Positions 1-11,037 of a stretch of DNA of 64,000 nucleotides are shown here, one piece after another. The position numbers were made by a program, and so were the translations under genes. Below the pieces are notes generated by a model. The model did not search any database and was not told the DNA's origin. It saw only the letters and a program-made list of their open reading frames with translations. How positions within the stretch are numbered: the first letter of the stretch is position 1; each line of letters begins with the position of its first letter. The stretch comes from Hordeum vulgare subsp. vulgare (Eukaryota; Streptophyta; Magnoliopsida; Poales; Poaceae). The DNA is taken from positions 391,145,581 through 391,209,580 of the forward strand of contig NC_058518.1 of NCBI RefSeq assembly GCF_904849725.1, in the 5' to 3' direction.

Positions 1-2519
1 GAATTCCCGCAAGAGGCTATCACTGACAGAATTCTTCAATCATTGCCACCAATCTACAAGAGCTTTGTGTTGAACTATAACATGCAAGGGATGAACAAGT
101 CACCCAGCGAGTTATTCGCGATGCTGAAAGTCGCAGAGTCAAAACTCCGAAAAGAGCATCAAGTGTTGATGGTGAATAAGATCACTAGTTTCAAGAGAAA
201 CAACAAAGGCAAGAAGGGTAACACCAAGAAGAGCGGCAAACCTGTTGCCAATCCGACGAAGAAATCCAAGGCTGGACCTAAGCCTGAAACAGAGTGTTAT
301 TATTGCAAGCGACCGGGTCACTCGAAGCGCAACTGCCCCAAGTATCTGGCTGATAAGAAGGCGGCCAAGGAAAAATCAGGTATATTTGATATACATGTTA
401 TTGATGTGTACTTAACCAACTCTCGTAGTAGTGCCTGGGTATTCGATACCGGTTCTGTTGCTCATATTCGCAACTCAAAACAGGAATTGTGGAATAAACG
501 AAGGTTGACGAAAGATGAAGTGACGATGCGTGTGGGAAATGGTTCCAAGGTTGATGCAATCTCCGTTGGCACAGTTTCACTTCAGTTACCATCAGGATTA
601 GTTATGAACTTAAATAGTTGTTATTTAGTGCCTGCGTTAAGCATGAACATTATATCTGAATCTTGTTTATTGCGAGACGGTACTTGTTTAAGTCACAGAA
701 TAATGGTTGTTCTATTTCTATGAGTAATATCTTTTATGGTCATGCACCCAATGTGAGAGGATTGTTCATATTGAATCTTGATAGTGATGATACACATATA
801 CATAACATTGAGACCAAAAGAGTTAGAATTAACAATGATAGCGCCATGTTTTTTGGCACTGTTGCTTAGGTCATATTGGTGTAAAGCGCATGAAGAAACT
901 CCATTCCGATGGACTTTTGGAGTCACTTGACTTTGATTCACTTGACACGTGCGAACCATGCTTCATGGGCAAGATGACTAAGACTCCGTTCTCCGGAACA
1001 ATGGAGCGTGCAAGTGACTTGTTGGAAATCATACATACCGATGTGTGCGGTCCGATGAGTGTGGAGGCGCGCGGCGGATATCGTTATTTTCTCACCTTCA
1101 CTAACGATTTGAGTAGATATGGTTATGTATACTTGATGAAGCACAAGTCTGAAATGTTTGAGAAGTTCAAGCAATTTTAGAGTGAAGTTGAAAATCATCG
1201 TAACAAGAAGATCAAGTTCCTACAGTCTGATCGTGGGGGTGAATATGTGAGTTTTGAGTTTGGTGCTCACTTAAGACAATGTGGAATTGTTTCACACTTG
1301 ACACCGCCTGGAACACCACAGCGTAATGGTGTGTCCTAACATCGTAATCGTACTTTATTAGAGATGGTGCAATCTATGATGTCTCTTACCGATTTGCCAT
1401 TATTGTTTTGGGGTTATGCATTAGAGACAACTGCATTCACTTTAAATAGGGCACCATCAAAATCCGTTGAGACGACACCATACGAACTGTGGTATGGCAA
1501 AAGACCAAAATTGTCGTTTCTTAAAGTTTGGGGATGTGATGCTTATGCCAAAGAGCTTTAGCCTAAAAAGCTGGAACTCAATGCGGAAAAGTGCGTCTTC
1601 ATAGGTTACCCAAAAGAGACAATTGGGTATACCTTCTATCTCAAATCCGAGGGCAAAGTGTTTGTTGCTAAAAACGGAGCTTTTCTTGAGAAGAAGTTTC
1701 TCTCAAAAGAATTGAGTGGGAGGAAGATAGAACTTGATGAGGTTGTCGAACGTCTAATCCCTCTGGATGGTGGCGCAGGGAAAAGGGAAACCCCTGCCGT
1801 TGCGATGCCGATTGAGGAGGAAGTTGACGATGATGATCATGAAACTTCGGATCAAGTTCCTATCGGACCTCGCAGGTCAACAAGATCACGTACTGCTCCT
1901 GAGTGGTATGGTAATCATGTCTTATCAATTATGTTGTTAGACAACAATGAACCTGGGAATTAAGAATAAGCAATGGTGGGCCCGGATTCCAACAAATGGC
2001 TGGAGGCCATGAAGTCCGAGATAGGATCCATGTACGAGAACAAAGTGTGGACTTTGGAAGTACTACCTGAAGGCCGCAAGGCTATTCACAACAAATGGAT
2101 CTTTAAGAAGAAGACGAACGCAGACAATAATGTGACCGTTTATAAAGCTCGACTTGTGGCAAAGGGTTTTTCACAAGTTCAAGGAGTTGACTATGATGAG
2201 ACGTTCTCACCGGTAGCGATGCTTAATTCCGTCTGAATCATGTTAGCAATAGCTGCATTTTTCGATTATAAAATCTGGCAGATGGATGTCAAAACGGCGT
2301 TCCTTAGCGTTTTTCTTAAGTTACCGTTGTATATGATGCAACCCGAAGGTTTTGTCGATCCAAAGAATGCTAACAAAGTGTGCAAACTCCAGCGATCCAT
2401 TTATGGACTGGTGCAACCATTTCGGAGTTAGAATAAGCGCTTTGATGAGGTGATCAAAGCATTTGGGTTTATACAAGTGGTTGGAGAATCTTGTATTTAC
2501 AAGAAAGTGAGTGGGAGCT
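1..2519 (+). pseudogene. Element A gag-pol, first segment: nucleocapsid, protease, integrase, start of reverse transcriptase
   Basis: The polyprotein enters the window already in gag. A CX2CX4HX4C zinc knuckle (CYYCKRPGHSKRNC) lies at 295-336 and the protease DTG starts at 445. The frame then shifts near 680 and again near 860. After that follow the integrase GAG-pre region, catalytic Asp codons at 1040 and 1229, and an RT start at about 1985 (KARLVAKGFSQVQGVDYDE; IWQMDVKTAFL). In-frame stops are TAG 1178, TAA 1337, TAG 1559, TAA 1961, TGA 2234 and TAG 2429. The stop at 1337 sits where the third catalytic integrase residue (Glu) is expected. The segment ends in RT where element B inserted and resumes at 34045. 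It cannot make a functional polyprotein. Confidence 0.92.
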
Positions 2520-3823
2520 TGCTACTTCTTGAGCTTGCGTTGGTTTTTCCCTTGAAGAGGAAAGGGTTATGCAGCAAAGTAGAAGTAAGTATTTCCCTCA
2601 GTTTGAGAACCAAGGTATCAATCCAGTAGGAGTATCAAGATGAGGCACCAATGAACCTGCACAAAAGCAAACAAACTTGCACCCAACGCGATAAAGGGGT
2701 TGTCAATCCCTTCACGATACTTGCAAGGTGATATCTGAAGGAGATGAAAGGTGAAAAGAAATAAAAGTGCAGCAAAGTAATTTTGTAGATCTGAATGTAT
2801 GATGTGTAAAATAGACCCGGGGGCCATAGTGTTCACTAAAATCTTCTCTCATGATAGCAAGTATTACGGTATGTGAACGAATTACTGTCGAGCAATTGAT
2901 AGAATCGCGCAAAGTCATGACGATATCTAAGGTAATGATCATACATATAGGCATCACGTCCGAGACAGGTAGACCGATACTATCTGCATCTACTACTATT
3001 ACTCCACACATCGACCGCTATCCAGCATGCATCTAGTGTATTAAGTTCATAACAAATGGAGTAACGCCTTAAGCAAGATGACATGATGTAGAGGGATAAA
3101 TTCATGCAATATGATATAAACCCCATATTTTTACCCTTGATGGCAACAACACGATGCGTGCCTCGCTACCCCTTCTGTCACTAGGTGAGGACACCGCACG
3201 GTATGAACCCAAAACCAAGCACTTCTCCCATTGCAAGAATTATAGATCAAGTTGGCCAAACAAAACCCATAACTCGAAGAGAATTAAAAGGATACGAAAT
3301 CATGCATATAAGAAATCAGAGGATACTCAAATATATTCATAGATAATCTGATCATAAATCAACAATTAATCGGATCTCGACAAACACACCGCAAAAGAAA
3401 GTTACATCGGATAGATCTCCATGAAGATCATGGAGAACTTTGTATTGAAGATCCAAGAGAGAGAAGAAGCCATCTAGCTACTAGCGATGGACTCGAAGGT
3501 CTGTGGTGAACTACTCACGTATCACCGGGGAGGCAATGGTGTTGATGAAGAAGCCCTCCGTGTTTGAATCCCCCTCCGGTAGGGCACCAAAACGGTCCGC
3601 AGATGGGATCTCGTGGAGACAGAAGCTTGCGGTGGCGGAACTCCCTATCTAGGTTTCTTTTGGGGGGTTTCTGTATTTATAGGAATTTATGGCGATGGAA
3701 TTACGTCAGTTGGACCCACGAGGAGGTCACGATCCTTCTAGGCCCTCCCGGGGGGTAGGGCGCGCCTACCGGGCTCGTGACTCCCTCGTGGCTCTTTTGG
3801 CCTTCTTCCAAAGCTTCGGGGGT
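2520..3823 (-). repeat. Element B 3' LTR, outer part (interrupted by element C)
   Basis: It matches the right LTR from 32498. In the first ~230 aligned bases I count five substitutions and two single-base gaps. It ends in the GGGGT target site of element C. Open frames inside it are not genes. Confidence 0.92.
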
Positions 3824-5354
3824 TGATACGTCCATTTTGCATCATGCTTTCATGTTGATATTTATTGCTTTTTGGGCTGTTATATTACTTGTGGTACCAT
3901 ATTTATGTCTTTTATCTCTTATTTTGCAAGGATTATTTGAAGAGGGAGAATTCAGGCAGCTGGAATTCTGGACTGGAAAAGGAGCAAATCCTAGTCCACT
4001 ATTCTGCACATCTCCAAATGCCCTGAAAATTTACGTGGATTTTTTATGGAATATATTAAAAATACTGGGCGAAAGAACTACCGGAGGGGGGGCCACCAGG
4101 GCCCCACAAGCCCCCACTCCGCCACCACCCCCCTGGTGGCGGTGGGCAAGCTTGTGGGCTGCCTGAAGGCCCACTAGCCCCCCTCTTTTGCTATATGAAG
4201 TGTCCTGGTCTCGAAAAAAAAATCAATAGGAAGCTTTTCTTGGTTTCGCCGTCGCCACTAGGCGGAACTTGAGCAGATCCAATCTAGAGCTCCGGTAGGA
4301 CGATCCTGCCGGGGAAACTTCCCTCCCGGAGGGGGAAATCGTCGCCATCGTCATCACCAACACTCCTCTTGTTGGAGGGGAGGCATCTTCATCAACATCT
4401 TCATCAGCACCATCTCCTCTCTAATCCCTAGTTCATCTCTTGTAATCAATCTTCATCTCGCGACTCCGATTGATACTTGTAAGGTTGCTAGTAGTGTTGA
4501 TTACTCTTTGTAGTTGATGCTAGTTGGATTATTTGGTGGAAGAGTTTATGTTCAGATCCTTGATTCTATTCATTACACCTCTGGTCATTATTATGATTAT
4601 GTCTTATGAGTAGTTACTTTTGTTCCTGAGGACATGGGATAAGTCATGTTAATAATAGTCATGTGAATTTGATATTTGTTCGGTATTTTGATATGATGTA
4701 TATTGTTTTTCCTCTAGTGGTGTTATGTGAACGTCAACTACATAACACTTCACCATATTTGGGCCTAGAGGAAGGCATTGGGAAGTAGTAAGTAGATGAT
4801 GGGTTGCTGGAGTGACAGAAGCTTAAACCCCAGTCTATGCGTTGCTTCGTGAGGGGCTGATTTGGATCCACTAGTTTAATGCTATGGTTAGACTTTGTCT
4901 TAATTCTTCTTTTGTAGTTGCGGATGCTTGCGAGAGAGGTTAATCATAAGTGGGATTCTTGTCCAAGTAAGGGCAGTACCCAAGCGCCGGTCCACCCACA
5001 TATCAAACTATCAAAGTAACAAACGCGAATGATATGAACATGATGAAACTAGCATGACAGACATTACCGTGTGTCCTCGGGAGCGTTTTTCCTCCTATAA
5101 GACTTTGTTCAGGCTTGTCCCTTGCTACAAAAGGGATTGGGCCACTTGCTTCACCGTTGCTACTACTTGTTACTTGTTACTCTTTGCTTGATATGTTTCA
5201 CCTCGCTACACAATCACTTGTTACCGCTACTTTTAGTGCTTGCAGTTATTACCTTGCTGAAATCCGTTTATCAGAGCCTTCTACTCCTCGTTGCGTTCGA
5301 CACTATTACTTATCGAAAGGACTACGATTGATCCCCTATACGTGTGGGTCATCA
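3824..5354 (+). repeat. Element C 5' LTR (~1531 bp)
   Basis: It runs from TGATACGTCC to GGGTCATCA. It contains a TATA-like TGCTATATGAAG near 4190 and, before it, a strong hairpin (4103-4158). Several open frames inside (for example 3777-4166 and 5115-5387) recur in the other LTR and are not genes. Confidence 0.94.
4103..4158 (+). promoter_or_regulatory. Nested inverted repeat upstream of the element C LTR TATA box
   Basis: Outer arms CCCACAAGC (4103-4111) and GCTTGTGGG (4150-4158) enclose inner arms CCGCCACCA (4119-4127) and TGGTGGCGG (4134-4142). The same hairpin is in the 3' LTR (12852-12906), and a copy lies inside the element upstream of its third ORF (10309-10363). Confidence 0.7.
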
Positions 5355-5365
5355 AGACTCTTTTC

Positions 5366-5383
5366 TGGCACCGTTGCCGAGGA
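5366..5383 (+). other. Element C primer-binding site (tRNA-Asp type)
   Basis: TGGCACCGTTGCCGAGGA is complementary, with small mismatches, to the 3' end of tRNA-Asp. It lies 11 bases downstream of the LTR end, as in element B. Confidence 0.82.
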
Positions 5384-5460
5384 GTGAAGCGCCTTTGGTA
5401 AGTGGAAATTGGTAAGGAAACATTTATATAGTGTGCTGAAATTTATTGTCACTTGTCACT

Positions 5461-6474
5461 ATGGAAACTCTTCCTTTGAGGAGCTTGTTCGGGGTATCTT
5501 CACCACGAATGGAAGCACGAGGAGTTTCTCCTCAACCTAAGGTACTTACTGAAAATATCTTTTATGAAATTCCTTTGGGTATGCTTGAGAAACTGCTGGC
5601 TAATCCTTTTACAGGAGATGGATCTTCACATCCAGACTTTGATCTAATCTATGTAGATGAAGTTTGTGGTTTATTTAAGCTTGTAGGTTTGCCCGAGGAT
5701 GAGGTAAAGAAGAAAGTCTTTCCTTTATCTTTGAAGGATAAGGCCTTGACATGGTATAGGCTATGTGATGATGCTGGATCATGGGGCTACAATCGGTTGA
5801 AATTGGAATTTCATCAAAAGTTCTATCCTATGCATTTAGTACATCGTGATCGGAACTTTATTTATAACTTTTGGCCTCGTGACAGGGAAAGCATAGCTCA
5901 AGCTTGGGGGAGGCTTAAATCAATGCTATGTTCATGTCCCAATCATGAGCTCTCGAGAGAAATCATCACTCAAAATTTTTATGCTCGGCTTTCTCATGAA
6001 GATCGTACCATGCTTGACACTTCTTGTGCCGGTTCCTTTATGAAGAAGGATATTGATCACAAGTGGAATTTATTGGAGAGAATCAAACGCAACTCTCAAG
6101 ATTGGGAGCTGGTGGAAGGTAAGGACTCAGGTATGAATTTCCAGTTTGATTGCGTTAAATCTTTTGTTGAGACAAACACTTCTAGAGATTTTAGCGCTAA
6201 GTTTGGACTTGACTCTGAGATAGTAGCTTCTCTATGTGAATCTTTTGCTGCTCATGTTGATCTTCCCAAAGAGAAGTGGTTTAAATATCATCCTCCTGTA
6301 GAAAGAAACATAGCCAAAACCAATCTAGTTGAGGAGAAAATCATAGCTTTTAGTGATCCTGTTGTTCCTTGTGCTTACACTGAGAAACCACCATACCCTG
6401 CTAGGATAAAGGATTATTCTAAAGCTCTAACTGTGATACGTAGGGGTTACATTAGACCACTTTCACCCCTTTAG
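5461..6474 (+). pseudogene. Element C gag (capsid region)
   Basis: ATG at 5461 is chosen because the frame upstream only offers a TTG. The product carries the Athila-type capsid signature: DFDLIYVDEVCGLFKLVG, ALTWYRLC, a run with FYPMHLVHRDRNFIYNFWP, SIAQAWGRLKSMLCSCPNHE and LSHEDRTMLDTSCAGSF. No CCHC zinc knuckle is visible, as is common in this lineage. TAG at 6472 ends the frame, but the same frame continues directly into protease, so the stop is probably a lesion in an originally continuous gag-pol. Confidence 0.85.
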
Positions 6475-7332
6475 GAGATTAGAGTTGAACCTAGTGTTGC
6501 TATTATCAAAGATCTCTTAGCCGAAGACATAGATGGGCATGTTATCAAATTCTGTGAGGACTCCGCTAGAATTGCTAAACCTCACGTGGAAGACACACAC
6601 GGACCTGTAGTTGGCCTGCCCGTTGTTTCTGTTAAGATAGGACATCATTGTTACCATGGTTTATGTGATATGGGAGCTAGTGTTAGTGCAATACCCCGTT
6701 CTCTATATGGTGAAATCAAAGATGAGATTGCACCTGCTGAGTTAGAACCCATTGATGTCACTGTTACGCTTTCTAATAGAGACACTATCTGCCCTCTGGG
6801 AATTGTGGGAGACGTAGAAGTCCTGTGTGGTAAGACGAAGTATCCTACTGATTTCCTCGTCCTTGGTACTACACAAGATAGCTTTTGTCCCATCATATTT
6901 GGTAGACCCTTTCTCAACACTGTCAATGCTCACATTGATTGCATTAAGCAGAGTGTCACAGTAAGTTTCGAGGGTGTGTCTCATGAATTTAACTTGTCAA
7001 AGTTTGGAAGACAAACCCATGAAAGAGAGTCGTCTGGTAGAGATGAAATCATTGCTCTTGCCTCTATTGCCATACCTCCCACGGATCCTTTAGACAAATA
7101 TCTGCTTGAGCATGAAAATGATATGCATATGGAGGAGAGAGATGAGATAGGTAGAATTTTCTTAGAACAACATCCTATTCTCAAGAATAATCTGCCTGTT
7201 GAACTGCTTGGGGATACTCCCCCACCAAAGGGTGATCTTGTGTTCGACCTTAAACAGTTGCCTGATACTCTTAAGTATGCCTATCTTGATGAGAAGGAGA
7301 TATATCCTGTCATTATTAGTGCTCTCCTCTGA
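6475..7332 (+). pseudogene. Element C pol: aspartic protease region
   Basis: It continues in the gag frame. The protease active site is CDMGASVSAIP with Asp at 6667-6669 (D-M-G-A instead of D-T/S-G, as seen in Athila-type elements). The flap/hydrophobic strand CPIIFGRPFLNTVNAHID follows. The frame closes at TGA 7330, and RT continues in the same frame after it. The stop is most simply a mutation. Confidence 0.85.
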
Positions 7333-8170
7333 GAACGCGAAGAGAAGAAGTTACTAAAAAATATGAGGAAGCACTGCGCTGCTATTGGATATACTCTTGA
7401 TGATCTTAAGGGTATTAGTCCTACTCTATGTCAGCACAAGATTAAAACCGATCCTGACTTTAAACCAGTTGCTGATCATCAAAGGAGATTAAATCCTAAT
7501 ATGAAAGAGGTCGTTAGAAAAGAAATATTAAAGCTTCTGGAAGCAGGAATCATTTATCCCGTTGCTCATAGTGATTGGGTAAGTCCAGTACATTGCGTAC
7601 CCAAGAAGGGAGGTATCACCGTCGTTCCTAATGATAAGGATGAACTAATCCCACAAAGGATTATTACCGGCTATAGAATGGTGATAGACTTCCGGAAACT
7701 GAACAAGGCAACCAGGAAAGATCATTATCCTTTGCCGTTCATCGACGAAATGCTAGAAAGGCTATCAAAGCACACACACTTCTGCTTTCTAGACGGTTAT
7801 TCAGGTTTCTTGCAAATACGTGTTGCACAATCTGATCAAGAGAAAACCACTTTCACCTGCCCTTTTGGTACCTTTGCCTATAGACATATGCCTTTTGGCT
7901 TATGTAATGCATCTGCCACCTTCCAAAGATGTATGATGGCTATATTCTCTGACTTTTGTGAAAATATTGTCGAGGTTTTCATGGATGACTTCTCCATTTA
8001 CGGGTCTTCCTTTGATGATTGCCTCAACAACCTTGATCGTTCTTACAGAGATGCGAAGAAACCAACCTCGTCTTGAATTGGGAAAAGTGCCACTTTATGG
8101 TTAATGAAGGTATCGTCTTAGGACACAAAATCTCTGAAAGAGGCATTGAAGTTGATAAGGCTAAGGTTGA
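7333..8170 (+). pseudogene. Element C pol: reverse transcriptase
   Basis: The RT fingers-palm core is complete: LLEAGIIYPVAHSDWVSPV, GYRMVIDFRKLNKATRKDHY, FLDGYSGFLQI, FGTFAYRHMPFGLCNASATF and the active site FMDDFSIYG, with the Asp pair at 7984-7989. A one-base frameshift near 8040 leaves a false TGA at about 8074. The next stretch (8052-8170, CEETNLVLNWEKCHF) reads in another frame, and a second one-base shift near 8171 moves the frame again. Confidence 0.88.
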
Positions 8171-9205
8171 TCAATTGAGAAAATGCCTTGCCCCACAGAT
8201 ATCAGAGGTATACGAAGTTTCTTAGGTCATGCTGGTTTCTATAGAAGGTTCATTAAAGTCTTCTCTAAGATTTCTAGGCCTCTTACCAACCTCCTACAGA
8301 AGGATGTTCCTTTTGTTTTTGATGAGGATTGTGAGGAAGCCTTTGAAATACTTAAGAAGGCTTTGATAACTGCACCTATTGTTCAACCACCTGACTGGAA
8401 CTTGCCCTTTGAAATCATGTATGACGCTAGTGATTATGCTGTTGGTGCTGTTCTAGGACAAAGAGTTGACAAGAAGTTGAATGTCATTCACTACGCTAGT
8501 AAAACTCTAGACAGTGCCCAAAGAAACTATGCCACTACAGAGAAGGAATTTTTAGCAGTCGTGTTTGCATGTTAAAAGTTCAGATCTTACATAGTTGACT
8601 CCAAAGTCACTATTCACTCTGATCATGCTGCTATTAAGTACCTCATGGAGAAGAAGGACGCTAAGCCTAGGCTGATCAGATGAGTTCTCCTGCTACAGGA
8701 ATTTGATTTGCACGTCGTTGACCGAAAGGGTGCTGATAACCCTGTAGCAGATAACTTGTCTAGGCTAGAGAATGTCCTTGATGACCCACTACCAATTGAT
8801 GACAGCTTTCCTGATGAGCAATTAAATGTCATCTGCACTTCACTTAGTGCACCGTGGTATGCCGATTATGCAAACTATATCATAGCCAAATACATACCAC
8901 CCAGTTTCACCTATCAACAAAAGAAGAAATTCTTCTTTGATTTGAGACACTACTTTTGGGATGATCCTCACCTTTATAAGGAAGGAGTAGATGGTGTTAT
9001 TAGACGTTGTGTGCCTGAACATGAACAGGGACAGATCCTGCAGAAGTGTCATTCCGAAGCCTACGGAGGACACCATGCCGGAGATAGAACTGCCCATAAG
9101 GTATTGCAATCAGGTTTCTATTGGCCCACTCTCTTCAAGGATGCCCGTAAGTTTGTCTTGTCTTGTGACGAATGCCAAAGGATAGGGAACATCAGTAAGC
9201 GTTAA
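8171..9205 (+). pseudogene. Element C pol: RT thumb, RNase H and integrase zinc-binding domain
   Basis: IRSFLGHAGFYRRFIKVFSK marks the RT-RNase H junction. The RNase H strand IMYDASDYAVGAVLGQ and NYATTEKEFLAVVFA follow. The frame has TAA at 8573 and TGA at 8681. The integrase H2C2 domain follows (HSEAYGGHHAGDRTAH, then CDEC), and TAA at 9203 stands just before the catalytic core. All these pieces share one frame. Confidence 0.87.
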
Positions 9206-9208
9206 GAG

Positions 9209-10237
9209 ATGCCTATGAACTATTCACTTATCATTGAACCATTTGATGTGTGGGGCTTTGATTATATGGGACCCTTCCCGAGTTCCAATGGGTACACTCA
9301 CATCTTAGTTGGTGTGGATTACGTTACTAAGTGGGTAGAAGCTATCCCCACTAAAAATGATGATCACCACACCTCTATTAAGATGCTTAAAGGAGTCATA
9401 TTCCCAAGATTTGGTGTCCCTAGATACTTGATGACTGATGGCGGTTCACACTTCATTCATGGTGTTTTCCGCAAGATGCTAGCTAAGTATGATGTCAACC
9501 ATAGAGTTGCATATCTTTATCATCCTCAGTCCAGTGGTCAAGTTGAGTTGAGTAATAGGGAGATCAAGTTGATCCTACAAAAGACCGTCAATAGATCTCG
9601 AAAGAACTGGTCTAGCAAACTTGACGATGCACTATGTTCTTATAGGACTGCTTATAAGAATCCCATGGGCATGTCACCGTATAAAATGGTTTACGGTAAG
9701 GCCTGTCATTTACCTCTTGAGCTGGAACACAAAGCTTATTGGGCAATCAAAGAGCTCAACTTTGATTTCAAACTTGCCGGTGAGAAGTAGTTGTTTGATA
9801 TCAGCTCGTTAGATGAATGGAGAGCCCAGGCATACGAGAATGCCAGGTTGTTCAAGGAAAAGGTTAAGAGATGGCACGACAAACGAATACATAAACGAGA
9901 GTTCAATGTAGGTGATTATGTCTTGCTATACAATTCTCGTTTGAGATTCTTTGCAGGCAAGCTTCTCTCTAAATGGGAAGGTCCCTGTGTTGTCAAGGAA
10001 GTATATCGTTCCGGTGCCATCAAAATCAATAACACGGAAGGAAATTTTCCTAGAGTGGTAAATGTGCAAAGAATCAAGCATTACATCTCTGGTACTCCCA
10101 TAAATGTTGAGACCAATATCATCAATGTCATAACTCCAGAGGAGTACATAAGGGATGTTTATCAGCCTGTTTCAGACCTTGAAAATGAAGATGTATCTGT
10201 TTCGGCAAGAAATTGGACTCTGATACTTTTCCAATAG
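9209..10237 (+). pseudogene. Element C pol: integrase catalytic core and C-terminal domain
   Basis: The DDE triad is intact: Asp 9260 ([11 protein letters not shown]), Asp 9437 (LMTDGGSHF) and Glu 9545 (SSGQVELSN). TAG at 9788 divides the core from the C-terminal part, which carries the GPY-like module (KLLSKWEGPCVVKEVY) and KINNTEGNFPRVVN. The same frame continues across the stop. The frame finally ends with TAG at 10235. Confidence 0.88.
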
Positions 10238-10299
10238 GAAATTTCTTCCGTTTTGGAATTTTTGGAAAATTAGAAAAATAAAAAGCAGTCGGAGAGCAA

Positions 10300-10440
10300 A
10301 CGAGGCAGCCACAAGGGCCCACTCCGCCACCACCACCCGTGGTGGCGGTGGGCAAGCTTGTGGGCACCTCATGTGCCTCCCGGACTCCGATTTCTTGCGG
10401 AGGACTCCTTGTGGCCCAGAAAAAAATCAATATATAGTCG
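10300..10440 (+). promoter_or_regulatory. LTR-like hairpin/promoter module inside element C, upstream of its third ORF
   Basis: Inner arms CCGCCACCAC (10324-10333) and GTGGTGGCGG (10339-10348) and outer arms CCACAAG / CTTGTGG reproduce the hairpin of the LTRs. It is followed by AGAAAAAAATCAATATATAG (about 10418-10437), matching the LTR's GAAAAAAAAATCAATAGG and adding a TATA-like ATATATAG. Placed about 90-200 bases before the ATG at 10522, it could be an internal promoter for that ORF. The promoter role is inferred. Confidence 0.55.
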
Positions 10441-10521
10441 CCCAAAGGTTTTGATCTCCGTATCGCGTAGTTTTCCTCTATTTTCGTTTTGAGCTTGTTT
10501 CTACCGGAGATATAGATCATC

Positions 10522-11037
10522 ATGACTTCCCCAAATGCTCCTAAGGACAAGATCTTCGAGAAGGTCATCAATCCCTACCTCACGGAAGTGCTTAAACACC
10601 CTCAATCTATCAAGATGAGCGAGGGGATGTTGCACATCCGTGATGTTGAGGGGCCTAAGAAGACCGAAAGCGTGGAGACGAGGCTCGAAGCAATGGAGCA
10701 ACAAGTCTTCAAGTGCCAAGGGATGGTTGAGCGTGGAATCAACGCCAACCACACGATGATCACGGAGTTCACTAGCAATCACAAGATGGATGCCATTGAT
10801 ATTGGGAAACACCTCTCCAGGCTTTACGATGGGGTTGACCAACTTCAAGGCCAGATCTATGACATGCAGAATCAAAACTGTGAGTATGAGTACATATTTA
10901 AATCAATAAGGTTGGTTGCTGATTTGAGGATTTCAGCGACTCGTTCATCCTGCCATGATGGAACACCTATGCCTTGGAAGATGGAGGATCAGACTACTCC
11001 AACAACACCACCATCACCACCAAAGGAAGACAACTAA
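10522..11037 (+). CDS. Element C third ORF (post-pol), 171 codons, function unknown
   Basis: An intact frame from ATG (preceded by ATCATC) to TAA lies downstream of integrase, where Athila-type elements carry an extra ORF sometimes called env-like. The first ~120 residues look helical and charged (ETRLEAMEQQVFKCQGMVER, HLSRLYDGVDQLQGQIYDMQ), suggesting a coiled coil. The C-terminus is Thr/Pro-rich (TTPTTPPSPPKEDN). There is no signal peptide or membrane segment, so there is no support for an envelope role. Unlike gag-pol of the same copy, it has no stop. An LTR-like module precedes it. Confidence 0.6.
   Translation: MTSPNAPKDKIFEKVINPYLTEVLKHPQSIKMSEGMLHIRDVEGPKKTESVETRLEAMEQQVFKCQGMVERGINANHTMITEFTSNHKMDAIDIGKHLSRLYDGVDQLQGQIYDMQNQNCEYEYIFKSIRLVADLRISATRSSCHDGTPMPWKMEDQTTPTTPPSPPKEDN

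Noticed and set aside
5366..5383. tRNA gene-like match
   Set aside because: Only the 3'-end complement of tRNA-Asp is present, at the fixed position after an LTR. It is a primer-binding site, not a tRNA gene.
3564..5387. Several plus-strand ORFs of 62-129 codons (for example 3777-4166 and 5115-5387)
   Set aside because: They lie in the LTRs of B and C and recur in the partner LTRs. They have no coding motif.
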